A stretch of 64,000 nucleotides of DNA, taken from the NCBI RefSeq assembly GCF_000764305.2, contig NW_025947281.1:1-64000 (forward strand), in the 5' to 3' direction. The DNA comes from Hyalella azteca. Taxonomy: Eukaryota; Arthropoda; Malacostraca; Amphipoda; Hyalellidae. Below the pieces are notes generated by a model that worked only from the letters and a program-made list of their open reading frames with translations, made no database searches and had not been told where the DNA came from. Position numbers and translations under genes: made by a program. Below are positions 41,924 to 53,930 of the stretch, in pieces. The stretch's first letter is position 1. Every line of letters begins with the position of its first letter.

Positions 41924-44413
41924 CTAAGAAGGTGAGTGATAAAGAGCGTGATTGTTAACAAGAGACGCACTAGCTGCGGGCATGAAAGGCTGGGGATGCT
42001 GGACCACTTCTTGCTGGAAGTGCTGCTGATGGTGGACAGGAGGAGGAGGTGGTGGGGGGTACGAGGAATGGTGATGGGCGATGTGGTGATGAAAATGATG
42101 ATGTGGCGCACTGGAAGCTTGGCTCATGTGAAGAGGTAACATGGGGGACAGAGAGACGTAGTAAGGACTGTGTAGCCCTAGAGGTATGCTTCCACAACTT
42201 GAAATGGACTGACACAAAGGTAAAGCTAGGGAGTTGTGAGCTGGATGATCACTAATATTAGTATTGCACGAGTTATCAGGAACACGATGTTGTAAATGAG
42301 TTTGAGATCGTTGTAAGTTGAGCGGTTGCTGTGGTCGTGAATTTGTGCTACCAAGAGAAGAGTGGCAGAACGGCTGTACGGCGACTACGGTCTTATCGCG
42401 TACATGCGTCAAGCCTTCGTCAGCAGCCGTCCCGGCCCCGGCAGCTTGCTGTGCATTCAACGACTGATCGCCACAAACTTGTGCATGGATTGGAGATTGT
42501 CGAACGCACATCTGATGGGATAAAATTTGTGGGGCACACAACTGCTGTTGAATTGGCAGGTTTTGTGAAGCACAAAACGATTCCTCCGCCATTCCCTGGA
42601 GTGGGTTGGTAGCCACCTGAAAACATGAACATGTGTTCATTGATATTCTTGAGCTACAATACTTTGAAATGTGTTCATATGTCATGTTGAAATAATTATA
42701 ATCCAACTTGGATAGCAATGCTTCTGAAATAAAAATACTTAACTTTTCATGCGACAATAAGTAAGATGAAATAGCTCAATGCAAGGAGTAAAGTCACAGA
42801 AAATTAAAGCTAATGGCCACCAGTCATGCACCAACTAAAGAGCTTTAGGCAGCGTTTTTGAATTCCTAATCAGAATTTCTGTAGTAGCTCAATTATTTTC
42901 ACAGATTTCTGTAAAACAGCTGCACCACAGAATTATAATTCAACTATAAACATCTGTACTAATTATTAACAGGGCAAAAATGTTAATGGAACAACACTTA
43001 AATACCTGTTTCTGTGACTTGCTCTTAGTTTTCTTCTTCTTGTTGATGGCTGGAGGAAAAACCTTGGACAATGTGGATTCCTCAAGAGAAAGCTTGAGCT
43101 CAGCTAAATGCTCTTTACATCTCAGGAAGTCTACACCCTGGAACTCATCCAGTAAGATTTTCCTGTACAGCCACTGTTTCACCAGAGGCTTGTAATTGCT
43201 GTTCATTTCACCTGTTGAGGCATAACATTAATGAATATTTTGCAGTAAGATGCAACCAAAGATACAATTTCAGCACATCAGCTAAAATTTACTAGTACCA
43301 GAAAAAGGTTGTAATCAGGCGGCCCAATACTAATCAGAAGAGAAAAATAAATAAAATTTAAAAATTCATAAATGAAAATTTGCAAATAAATGGATACTAT
43401 CTCAACTTGACAGGTACTAATTCGTCACAAAAATTTTCTGGTATACCTGTGGCCATATTAATTGCTTGAGGTTCAAACTCCTGCAGATAGAGCCTGTGCA
43501 TTTTGGTGCAGTCCAAGGTAAGGATGCCAGTGCGCTGATCACACCTGCACACCGCGCCCGGGTCCCCTGACAGCAGCTTGAGCATGTGCCTCTTGAGTTG
43601 TAGCACAGTTTGCTCGGACGCTTTGAAGGAGAAACAGGCAATGTTCTTGGTGAATCTGGGAAAATAATTTATTAGGATTATTCACAAGTATTGACATGGA
43701 TAAAAAATAAGCAGTTTATAAGTTTTTTATTAAAAAATAATACCTAGTATTCTCCTAAATATGAAAAGAATGTAATTTCATTATTACAGCTTTAATTTCA
43801 TCTTTGAGACATTATAAACATAATCCAGCAATTAGTAAAGTCTAATAGATATTACCTACTTTCATTAAAAAGACCTTGAGACATGGATTTTTAACTTAAA
43901 ATTAGGATTTCAATACCAAATTATCAACTTCAATACTGGTATATTACATTCAAATTTTGAGCATACATATAAACATAATAACTCAGTAGACTTTATTCAC
44001 ACTCATTATAAGCCTATAATGAGAACTATTAAAATAATTACAACTCATTTATTTCTCAAATTATTCAATACAAAAATTCGCAATAGTTTTGAACCCACAA
44101 CAAAGAATACATAAGCTTAGATTGTTCAATTATTCAACATAGTAATAGTTGGCAATAAAGCCAGCCTAAGCAAAGTTCCTTTGGCTTCTCATAAATAATA
44201 CCTAGTTCAACTCCGATTCATAACACACCTCTGATTCAGATGTCTGAAGCATTTTCTCCTTGAATTACATCGGCTGCATGGAGATTTTGAGGTTGGCTTT
44301 ATAGATTTTCCATCAGTAAAAACTGTATTCATGGCATTTTTAGGATTCTTAACCAGAACTTGTTTTGTCATAACTCTCCGGCGTTTTCTTGGAGCAGAAT
44401 TAGATGAGGACAT
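41924..44413 (-). CDS. Four-exon gene for an unrecognised 430-residue protein
   Basis: Exons on the minus strand: 44413-44229, 43655-43447, 43211-43006 and 42616-41924. They join in phase (2, 1, 0) to 1293 bases including the stop; all introns are GT-AG (573, 235 and 389 bp). The protein starts MSSSNSAPRKRRRV, a likely nuclear localisation signal, followed by a cysteine cluster (C46, C49, C55, H58 in CSRCNSRRKCFRH). Exon 2 reads KNIACFSFKASEQTVLQLKR and MHRLYLQEFEPQAI, exon 3 VKQWLYRKILLDEFQGVDFL and ends lysine-rich (KKKKTKSK). The large last exon is Gln/Ser/Pro-rich with Cys-containing repeats near its start and a His run (372-383) before seven prolines (387-393). Such a layout suits a nuclear or chromatin/RNA-associated protein, but I recognise no family and propose no function. 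Intact frame and splice logic make a real gene likely. Confidence 0.75.
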
Positions 44414-45484
44414 TCTGTTACAACCTTTTCAAACATTAATTTGTTCACTATCAAATCAGTGGCTGTTAAAAGAGAACAGATACCGGTACCTACATGAAGA
44501 TTGAGAGATGTAATCTGGAACACACATTGAAAGGACCTACCGTCAAATGGGGTAATAAGGGACAGTTTTAAGCATTTTTCATTAATAACTTCTCACCATC
44601 AAACATTTCAGGAACAAGTTTGGGCTCATTTTAAAGCCCTTTGGGAGGGCTATTATGGCATCTTCAAAAAAATTACATTGGCTTTTTGGTAAGGTGCCAG
44701 ATGCAAAATAAAAGCGACTCAAAAAACCACTGAAAACAGGGTAATCCTAGACACTTGAAATTAAACTCAATTTTAAAAAGTTTGAAGCAAGCAAAGTGTA
44801 CTAATCCATTACTAACAGTAATCTGAAGTCCTCATTTTCTTTTGTAGATTATGTAGAATAAATGAAATTTTTTGTTGATTTTTACTTGTTTTTCCTTCAT
44901 TGATATGATATCACCATATCCATAAATTACCATATTATTGCTGATATTACCGTATCCATGGACATGCCATTGAGCATTTACAATGGCCACGTCCACTGCA
45001 ATCTTCATATCAGCAGCCGTATAGCACTTTTCTGTATCTGTAAGCTTACAGGACAGCTTGTAATTTCACACCATTTTAATTGGGTTAAGTGAATTCACTA
45101 TAACAAAAAAATATCATAAAACATACCTGAAACAGAAAGGAATATGCTCATGACAAACTGACCACCATCATATTTTTTGGATAAATAAATCACAGTTTAG
45201 GTTAATTACTTTTCATTCTATGTTGCCCAGTGCACAATTCTATCTATGACATCTCTGCACAATGTTGTGATGACCAATGATACATTACTTTTTTGTTAGG
45301 TGATATTTTTTTTCACTGAGCGAGGTAAATATAATTAAAAATTTTTATTGTTAATTGATTTTTTAGTTAACTGGAGCCTTTGCTAATCAAAGTTCTACTG
45401 TAAATGCGTTTTTAGGGGTGTAGGTACCTTATTACCCCGGGAGGTGTCCCTTATTATCCCGTCTTGCAGTAATGGCTGCCATTC

Positions 45485-45625
45485 TTTTTAGCGCATATTC
45501 TCATTTATGGAAAAAATCCACTATTCTGCACACCATGTCTGTCCGTCTGTCTGTCCATCCGTGACTTCATGTTTTTGTCCATGAGAAAATGCGCTCTCTG
45601 TCACTCACTGCAGTGAGTACCGAGT
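45485..45625 (+). repeat. CGTC-rich MITE-like element, copy 5 (nested)
   Basis: The clearest ends of the family: AGCGCATATTCTCATTTATG at the left, GAGAAAATGCGCTCTCTGTC on the right, with GTCTGTCCGTCTGTCTGTCC between. It lies inside the TA-flanked element 44540-46112, so it inserted later or was captured. Confidence 0.85.
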
Positions 45626-45776
45626 TATATTTTTTGGAATGAGATCTGCTAATTCCATCAATCATATTTTTAAGCCAACACCTGTGTGAAACTTTATGTA
45701 AGTAAAATTTTTGGATATGGCATATATATACATTTTTTTTTTGCTACGGACCTTAGCAGAGGTTCTTTCCCAAAAT

Positions 45777-45777
45777 N
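45777..45777. other. Single ambiguous base
   Basis: Lone N in the middle of the TA-flanked element; a likely gap-filling join, as at 7744. Confidence 0.8.
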
Positions 45778-46199
45778 TGTTGCATTGAGATTTAATTTCT
45801 TTTGATAGTATTTTTGAATACTATGCGTCTCTATACATAATTTAAATCACTTTTCCTGTTAAGTTTGTGTACTTACATACATTAAAATACGATTTTTCAA
45901 GTGTACCAATATTTATTTCCCCCCACTGTATGTATGATTTTTTAACTTGCTTTAAATATTCTACATAGATAGTAAAAATGTTGAACTTTATGCCACTATT
46001 TTTAGTTTTGCAATATTTTGATTAGTTTAGCTGCTATTACATTTCTATGTGGGATGAATGTCCCAATTTACCCCACCTGTTCCCCATTAGTATTTAGTAC
46101 CCCATTTGACGGTATGTACTGGTACCACCCATTAAACTAACCCCTCATCATCATATATATAATTCATCTGTAAATAATGTATAATCTGGTTGATTGGTC

Positions 46200-46480
46200 T
46201 TGTGTTTGATTTTTCCTGCTGTTAGGTTGTTTTACAAGTTCCCTGGGTGACAAAGCCAATAAAGATACTATATTGCCCATACCAGACCTTTGGAACTAGA
46301 AGGTTAGGACTTAGGAGTGCCACTAACAGTGTGACAGCCATGTGGAGGCAGCAGCATTCCTGGCCACCCTCCCTCAGCCTCAGGCTCCCTGCCTTTGATC
46401 AAATTCCCTCTCTTCCAGAGTTCCAGTACCTCCCTCTCAACCACCAAAGCCTCCACCCCTGCAAGTGTGACATCAGAGCA
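46200..46480 (+). other. Less AT-rich segment next to a transposon, coding status unclear
   Basis: Frame 46247-46549 gives WRQQHSWPPSLSLRLPAFD, a Ser/Pro/Leu-rich peptide. It is cut by the TA-flanked element at 46488. No family and no splice partners found. It lies between two TA-flanked elements. Confidence 0.2.
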
Positions 46481-46487
46481 AGAACTA

Positions 46488-47404
46488 GGGTAAACGCGGT
46501 ATATTCCGACATTGTGGGTAATTCCGACACCTCAGTAGTTTTTCCTTGATATTAAGCTTTGTTTTAGTTCCATGCGTTTGTTGATGGTTGAAATAGTGAC
46601 GTCATACATTTGCGCGTCAAACTACTGCCAAAACACTAGGTCTGGGCCATCTAGCGGGAAAATGTTGAGATCCAAAGAGAGACGGTGCATGCCACCCAAT
46701 GAGATCATCGAAAAATGTGTCAAAGTTGACAGTTGACCTTGCTCTACCAAATAGTGATAAACTGTGTAGAAAGAATATTATGGTTTGAGACTTTTAAATA
46801 CGTCTGTGAATATATTAGGAATCCTTCAAGTATACTTGTATTTGCTGATTTCAAGTGGTAAATAAATTAATAGATGATTAAGTTGAGAAATGGATTTAGA
46901 CACATATAAACTAATTCCGACATAACTTGAATTGGACACACACAGCTCGTTCCAAGCTGTGTGCAAAAATTAAAATTTTCTTAGTTAAAAGCTTAATAAT
47001 TAATTAATAACTGTTAATTAAGCCTAATTAGTAGTGCTCAATATTCAATAGTGTTCTAATTCAAAGCCGTGTCGTATTCCAATACAGCTCACACAGCGAT
47101 CAGAATTCAAACACGTGGATGTTGGAATTACGTATTAGTACAATTTGAAGGGCGGTCGGAATACGTCTCACCACGTGCCAAATATAGTCATACACAGTGT
47201 CGGAATATAGGGATTTGGTAGGTTTGCATTCTAAAGGCTTTTAAATAAATATGGCAACATTTTGTGACGTTTCATCATTGCTGGTGCGTCGTGCGGTGTT
47301 TTGAGTCACATAAAGCAAACAGAACTCGAGTTACGCATTCGGTTTTTTATAGTTTTTCATTTCTCGATGCGTCCTCAATGTGTCGGAATATACCGCATTT
47401 ACCC
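46488..47404. mobile_element. TA-flanked inverted-repeat element, 917 bp
   Basis: Starts GGGTAAACGCGGTATATTCC and ends with the near-perfect reverse complement, flanked by TA (46486-46487, 47405-47406). A second copy in inverted orientation, split by another insertion, is at 54124-57743. Tc1/mariner-like by target and ends; no transposase frame. Confidence 0.9.
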
Positions 47405-47406
47405 TA

Positions 47407-49535
47407 GCAGTTTAACAACAATACAAAATTGCTATTTAGAACCATTTGCTTTTCGCAGTGTGGAATCAATGTCCAGAATTTACACAGACCTGAACAAATA
47501 TAATCATTTTAGATTATATTGCGCAAACTGTGTAGTCAAATGGCTTCTAAAAAAACTCAGTAAGTGCCATGGTCAGGAAGATGTGCCAGGTGCATGGGAA
47601 TTTATATTGTCATTTTAATGACCTGCACGGTGCGCCGTACTATGCCGTTGTTATTGTGTGAATCTCAGCGCACCGCGAGTTGCAATTTATCCCCTCTTAT
47701 AACAGGAAGGGCCATGACAACAAGAATGAATAAATATTTGTGGAAGCGCTAATTCTTGTCTAAATTTAAGGTTTGAAAGCTTTAAGGTTTTAAATTTTAT
47801 TAGGAACAATATCAAATGAACAAATTCTTCACATATTTACAAAATTACTGAAATTTAAGATTTGCGGTAGGCAAAAATAAAATCCAAAAATCACTAATAA
47901 GGGAAGAGCACAGGCCGGGTTAATGTGGACTTGACATTACCATGCCAGCTGTAAAAAATAAATGAAATTAATAAAATAGCAAAGGATGTATAATTTAAGA
48001 AGCTGTGATTGAAATGATTAATTAGTAATCAAGCATTGCAAGGTAAAGTAACGGCAAGGGACTTATCAGTTAACCTTAACAAAGCAAGCAAGGGATATAG
48101 TCATAATTAAATGGAATCAAACCAAGTTAAGTAAAACCAAAGAACCAAAAGGGTTTGCAAGGTGAACACGGTTGACAATGCAATAACAGACTATTAAGTA
48201 TAGTTGACTATTTGTTTAAAATAGGAATCATGAGAAAATGCAGTAGTTATTGCAATGAATCAAAGAATCATAATAAATCAAGAACCTATGCCTTATTTAC
48301 AGAACACACAAGTTAATTAAAATACAGACAAAACATATATATATACAAGGGTAAACATTCACTAACCAGCATGGCTAAGCACAAGTGGTCAGGACTGTCA
48401 GACCGCTCTGTTACACAGCTAAGTGTCATTCATTTGGCTCAGCTTTATAAATAAATGAATATCTGTAACAGAGACTGAAACAGAAGAGGACAAAGACATT
48501 GAGGTGAGGTAGAAGCAAGGTTGGAGGCAAATAAAAAGGATAAATAAGCACAGATAGGCTGTGCTACACAAGCCACAAAAGCCTCCTGGCAACACCGTAA
48601 TAAAATGCGCCGTGCGCCGTACTTTTAGAAAGCTAAAATACTTTAAATATAGACGCGCGGCAACGCAAATTACGTAATCAAACTGACCGTACACACAAAC
48701 GTGTATCCGCATTGTGTTGTGGTTGGATACGAGTTGCCTAGATTGCTAATGCGTCAACTCAGGACTCAGGTTCTAAGAGTCAGCACAGTAATGAATATTC
48801 ATTTATAGATCACAATTCAATCGGACATGAATTACAGAACTAAAGAAGGCAACATGGCTTTAGATGAGCCATCGGTGCCTTCTAATGAATGACTGGACTG
48901 GTTGTGGCAAGTAGGGTATGAATCTGTACGTCAACAGTACAATCCTGCATGCCAATGGCAATGTTGGGATTACATTACCGACATCCTCCCGGCCGGCAAA
49001 ATTGACACGATCAATACCTAATAACAATGAGCGTAAATGGACTATACAAATTAGGTCAATATGGCATAATTACAGAGCGTAATTATGCTATGTGATACAA
49101 AATATGAATATATATCTTTGCAAGATAAGTCAATGGTCTGTGGTTTATTTTTGCTTCATTTGAGCAATTATGGTTTCCAAATCTGGGTGCGTTATGTTAT
49201 GTCATGCGTACTTTGAATGTGCAAAAATTATAACTATCATATGAAAATTGTTACGTAGGTTATCATAGCACGAATCGCAATAGAGAATCAAGATTGCAGT
49301 TCTGCCACCACCCTTAATTGAATTATCCCGCCTTTTTTCTAAAATTCAATAATCTCTCTTCCAGCAAAGTTTGCGAAATTCATTAGCTGCATAAAATACT
49401 CTCTGCTGTGGTGTTCGAGTTCCGGTTGACATGACATCCGTTTGCTTGTTTGACACTAATTTTGTAAAGGTTGCTTCAGATAAATTAATCATTGCCATTC
49501 CCATGTTGCGTTGTTGTGTTAATCATTGCCATCCT
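47407..49535. other. AT-rich stretch with no recognised gene
   Basis: GTGCGCCGTACT occurs at about 47630 and again, near inverted CGCCGTGCGCC, at about 48607. No supported coding sequence. Confidence 0.35.
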
Positions 49536-49869
49536 TGCGCTGGGACTGTACGGCATACAAGGCACGTCCTCCGGTGGCAGATGGAGGGAACACAGAAGGT
49601 GACGTGGACCAACGCAGTCTAAGGGAAGGAAACCCTGACAGAAAACCACTGGCCCTCCAAGCCTGGGGTTTGGGCAGAAGGCTAACAACCTACTCCAAGA
49701 AAACAATCTTGTTACAGAAACAACGGGCGGCATATTGCAAGTAAACCAGGGTGAAACAGAGGTCGCCAATATTGGCCCTATGATGGCGATGGGTCAAAGG
49801 CTTAGGGAGGCCCAACGCCCAACAAGATCTCTAGTGACACCCAAAAACATTTTCACCATCGGTCACTGG

Positions 49870-50886
49870 AATGTGAGAACCATGTACAGGGGAGGAGCTG
49901 CAGCATAGATCGCAAGCGAGATGAAAAGATACCATCTGGATGTACTCGGGATCAGCGAGTGCAGGTGGGCAGGAGCAGGCAGGACGAGGTTGGCTACAGG
50001 ACAGACGCTGATATACAGCGGAGATGATGATACACGAGGGAGGCGTTGCTATATTGATAAGTCAACAGGCAGAGAAGTCACTCATGGAATGGACACCTGT
50101 CAACAAGAGGATAATAACAGCAAGATTCTACTCGAGATACAGAAGAGTGACTATAATTCAAGTGTATGCCCCTCACAACGAGAGGGAGGAAGAGGAGAAA
50201 GAACAGTTCTACCAAGAATTACAAGAACATTAGATGGATGCAACAGGAATGACATCACCATCATCATGGGAGACCTTAATGCTAAAGTAGGAAGTGACAA
50301 CAGCAGGTACAAGAGGACTATGGGCGTGCATGGGCTGGGGATGCAGAATGATAATGGAGAAAGATTATGCGAGTTTTGCCAGCTGAATGGACTTGTGATA
50401 ACAGGTACACTATTTCCACACAAGAACATCCACAAAGCAACATGGGTATCTGCAGATGGAAGAGTAAAGAATCAGATCGACCACCTCCTAATCAACTGTA
50501 GGTGGAGATCATCTGTCCTGGACACGCGGGCACAGAGAGGAGCTGATATCAATAGTGATCACTACTTGGTGAGGACACGCATCATGCTGCGCCTCAGTAC
50601 CCACAGAAACAACAATCAGGTAAAGCCGAGGTTAGATGTGGAGCGACTGAGAAATGACGAGATGAGAAAGAAGTACTGCAGGGCAGTCATAAACAAGCTG
50701 GACACCACAAGGAATGATAGTGACAACATAGAGGAGATATGGGAGCAGCAGAGAAATGCCTATACAAAAGCTGCAGAAGAGGTGCTCAGGTACAAGAAAA
50801 GGGTTAACAAACCATGGATCAGCAACGATACCTGGAGGCTGATCGACGAGAGAAGAACTGCCATGATACGGATTGAAAGCACCTGA
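49870..50886 (+). pseudogene. RTE-like LINE endonuclease, two compensating frameshifts
   Basis: GHWNVRTMYRGG and MKRYHLDVLGISECRWAGAG begin the domain; a stop interrupts just after the first motif (49903). At about 50030 the correct sequence moves to another frame (HEGGVAILIS, RIITARFYSRYRRV, VYAPHNEREEEE) and at about 50230 it returns (DITIIMGDLNAKVGS, TLFPHKNIHKATWVS, QIDHLLI, GADINSDHYLV). The GDLN and SDH catalytic boxes are present. The linker to the polymerase continues as KKYCRAVINKLD and EEVLRYKKRVNKPWIS. Confidence 0.88.
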
Positions 50887-51138
50887 TCAGAAAGAATTAA
50901 AAACAGAATGAGATAAGAGTACAGAGAAAAGGACAGGGAAGTGAAGAGGAGTGTAAGAAAAGACAAAAGAATGTGGATGTCGGAAGAAGCGGCAAGAGCA
51001 CAGAACGCAGCAGAAAACGGAAGACAAAAAGAATTGTACAGTATTGTGAAGTGGCTGACAGGACAGAGTACCAGCACCAGGCAAACTGCAGCAGTGAAGA
51101 GTGTGAACGGGGAGCTGCTGAAGAGCTAAGAGGCCAGA

Positions 51139-52677
51139 ATGGCGAGGTGGAAGGAACATTTTCAGGAAGTTCTCAACAGAGAAGCACCAGAGGAACCACC
51201 AGAGGAAGTGGGAGAGGAAGGACAGGAGCTCAATATCTCAGTCGAGGCACCAGATGTGGCGGAAATAAGGGCCGCACTTAAGACCTCAGGAATAAAGGTG
51301 CCCCTGGGGCAGACCAAATTTCAGCCGAAATGTTTAAAGCAGATATCGAACGGACCAGCTTATAGTCGAAGCGGATATTTGACTTGATTTGGGACCAAGA
51401 GACGGTGCCGACACAGTGGACCAAGGGACTCATTTGCAAAATCCCAAAATGAGGGAACCTTCAGGAATGTGGAACTGGAGGGGAGTTACATTGGTGCCTC
51501 TGGCCAGCAAGGTGCTCAGCAAGATCCTCATCAACAGGATACAAGGTGGAGTGGATACATTGCTCAGGAAGGAACAAGCAGGCTTCAGGAGGGGAAGAGG
51601 AACTGTCAACCAGATATTCATTCTCAGAAACATCCTAGAGCAAGCCAACAAATGGAACGCTGCATTTTACGTCCACTTCATTGATTTTGAGAAGGCATTT
51701 TATTCAATACACCGAGACAGCCTTTGGGCCATCATGCGCCAATATGGAATACCTCAGAAGCTGATCCGGCTAGTCAGGACTCTATGAGGACTTTCAGTGC
51801 TCCGTGATTGATGAGAATGAAACAACAGAGTGGTTTCCAGTAAGGACAGGAGTGAAACAGGGGTGTTGCAGGTCAGGATTTTTGTTCCTCCTTGTGATTG
51901 ACTGGGTATTGCGCAGGACTGTGGAAGGTGAAAGAACTGGGCTCCGATGGAATTTAATGACCATGCTGGAGGACCTTGACTTTGCAGATGACATCACCCT
52001 TCTGTCTTCAACAATGAATCACCTGCAGCAAAATAACAACCAGGTTAGAGAGCAATGCAGCAAAAGTGGGGCTAAAACTGAATGCCAAGAAATGCAAGAT
52101 ATTGAAGGTCAACAGCGGGAGCAACAACAAGCTGAGGGCTGGAGAGAGCGAGGTGGAGAGCTTTGCATATCTGGGTGCAAACGTCACTAAGGATGGTGGG
52201 AGCACAGTGGATGTGAGGAGGCGAGTGGCAATGGCAAACGCACAATTCAAAAGACTAACAAACATATGGCAAGCCAGAAACATCAGCAGAAAGACCAAAA
52301 CCTCCCTGTTCAAGAACCTGGTTCTTTCAGTTTTGTTATATGGATGTGAGACCTGGAAACTTACCCAGGGAGAAGAAAGAAAACTAGATATCTTTCAGAC
52401 CACATGCTTACGGAAGATTTGCAAGATCCGATGGCAGCAACACATCTCAAACAAGTCGGTTCTTGATATGACAGAAATGTAGAAAATCAGTGATGTGGTG
52501 AGGAGATGGCGGTGGAACTGGGTGGGACATGTGTTGAGGAAGGACAGAGCAAGTGACTGTGCTGTGGCCCTCGGGTGGGAACCTGAAGGAAGGAGGAAGA
52601 GAGGACGCCCAAAAGAACTTGGAGGCGAATGGTGGAAGAGGAGAGAAACAGAGCAGGCTGGAACTCGTGGAACATAG
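51139..52677 (+). pseudogene. RTE-like LINE reverse transcriptase and C-terminus, fragmented
   Basis: Pieces in different frames: linker MARWKEHFQEVLNREAPEE (51139), WRGVTLVPLASKVLSKILI with QAGFRRGRGTVNQIF, HFIDFEKAFYSIHRDSLW (51480-51787), TGVKQGCCRSGFLFLLVIDW and DLDFADDITLLSS (51846-52010), KLNAKKCKILKV (52066), SVLLYGCETWKLT (52330) and RWRWNWVGHVLRKD (52500). The FADD catalytic box is intact, but FDS has become FYS in the first catalytic motif. Frame changes at about 51388, 51790, 52040 and 52480. Confidence 0.88.
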
Positions 52678-52770
52678 CATGGCAGGCTGCTGCAAACCGG
52701 ACCCAGTGGAGGAGTGACGTCCAAGCCTTGTGTGCCTTATGGCGTGGAGAGAACTGAACTGAATTCCCAC

Positions 52771-53456
52771 GTTCCACCCTCAATTTAATGTAGCTAACAA
52801 TATTGAATGACATTATTCGTACAAATCTGTATCTATTAAACTTTTACATTCTAAGATCTGATGGAAGCGGCGAGCGTCCCTAACAATATGAGGATGTATA
52901 TAAAAACAATAATGATCTAGGAGCGGGCTTCACAAAAAACAAACATTTCAACATGTCTATTATTAAATAAAGATCATTCCTTGTAGTATAATAAACATGA
53001 AGTTTCCCTATTAAAAAGTTATATTTTGTTGGTCATCAAAGTTTATATCAACTACGTGAGTCAAACTAACAATAATAAAATGTAAGAAATGTCCAGGACT
53101 CCGGGTTACTTCTGACTCTTCCGCTTATCGGATACGGAACATACGGTAATCTTAAACTGCGGCTATTAAACATACGAAATGTAAAAATACTACGGTGTTC
53201 AGTGTGGCCATATGACTTTGCAGATAATTTCTTCCAAAATAAAGTTCTAGATTTCTCATTCAACAAAAAATTTCCGTATCAAGAAAAATCATATATTATT
53301 GAAGGATAATTAAAGGCATACTGTACTGAGTATTGTGTCTGTTCCTCCACAAACTGCTCTTGTGCGGCGTAGAATTGATGGCCGGGATTGCGCAAACTGC
53401 AGAAGTCAAGATTAAAGAACCACACCGCAAATCATTCATTCACTAATAAGTGCTAA
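52771..53456. other. AT-rich stretch with no recognised gene
   Basis: No supported feature. Confidence 0.35.
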
Positions 53457-53930
53457 TTGCATAAAAAACACAGGCACCAGAAGAAATCTATCTTAATTAT
53501 AAATTTTCATTTTTATTGCAATGATGATTTGTCGATGAAGGTTAATTATAGAGGCAAACAACAAACATTAATAAAAATGAGAATAGCTTCAGAGGGACAC
53601 TTCACACTCGAAGTAGAAGATCATTTAGCGTTACTTGAAATCTACAGTCGATGTTGCCATTCCATTCAGATGAAAACTGTGTCTAAATCAGAACTGTGTC
53701 GGACGGCTCCGCGGCCTGCGCCGAGTGCTACGCGGCATGGAATCGATGACCGTGATTTGCACAAACGCGTGCGCGAAGAAAATATCAAAAACTATTTATG
53801 CGTGGGAAATTTTCCCGTTTATATACATCTTCCTGAGTGTGGATTAAGTGTGGGAAAATACATAAAAGAAAACATTATCCTGAGCATGGCAGTCAGGATG
53901 TGTTTAGTTTATTGTGTTACTGAATACTGA
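53457..53930 (+). CDS. 157-codon open frame, unrecognised
   Basis: An unusually long frame for this AT-rich background. The middle (HFTLEVEDHLALLEIYSRCC) and the basic segment DRDLHKRVREENIKNYL look protein-like; a Pro/Ala patch (APRPAPSATRHG) lies between. The N-terminal 50 residues are Lys/Ile/Asn-rich and may be chance. No family is recognised. It could be a diverged transposon-derived fragment or a small lineage-specific gene. Confidence 0.3.
   Translation: MHKKHRHQKKSILIINFHFYCNDDLSMKVNYRGKQQTLIKMRIASEGHFTLEVEDHLALLEIYSRCCHSIQMKTVSKSELCRTAPRPAPSATRHGIDDRDLHKRVREENIKNYLCVGNFPVYIHLPECGLSVGKYIKENIILSMAVRMCLVYCVTEY

Larger units (their letters stand above)
44540..46112. mobile_element. TA-flanked inverted-repeat element, 1.57 kb
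   Basis: CCGTCAAATGGGGTA at the left and TACCCCATTTGACGG at the right, each flanked by TA (44538-44539, 46113-46114). TA duplication and these ends fit the Tc1/mariner group. Internal GGGGTAATAAGGGACAG has partial echoes at about 45430-45470 (TTATTACCCCGGGAGGTGTC). No transposase frame. A CGTC-rich element (45485-45625) is nested inside. The ends resemble those of the 62.67-63.63 kb element. Confidence 0.85.
49540..52770 (+). mobile_element. RTE-like (CFDP2-like) LINE, frameshifted
   Basis: The plus strand encodes in order an APE-type endonuclease (49870-50600), a linker (to 51300), reverse transcriptase (51450-52200) and a C-terminal region with WVGHVLRKD and PEGRRKRGRPK (to about 52640). 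The organisation and motifs match the group of LINEs often annotated in databases as craniofacial development protein 2-like. I place it with RTE-like elements, with some doubt on clade. At least five frame changes and premature stops make it inactive. Confidence 0.85.

Noticed and set aside
42331..42612. Plus-strand frame over the last exon of the 430-residue gene
   Set aside because: Antisense shadow; the minus strand has phase-consistent splicing.
43417..43641. Second minus-strand frame over exon 2 of the 430-residue gene
   Set aside because: Its register does not splice to the other exons, while the alternative frame joins all four exons in phase.
49540..52770. Host CFDP2 gene
   Set aside because: The similarity is to the LINE endonuclease and polymerase that database entries often carry under that name; frameshifts and RT motifs identify a retrotransposon.
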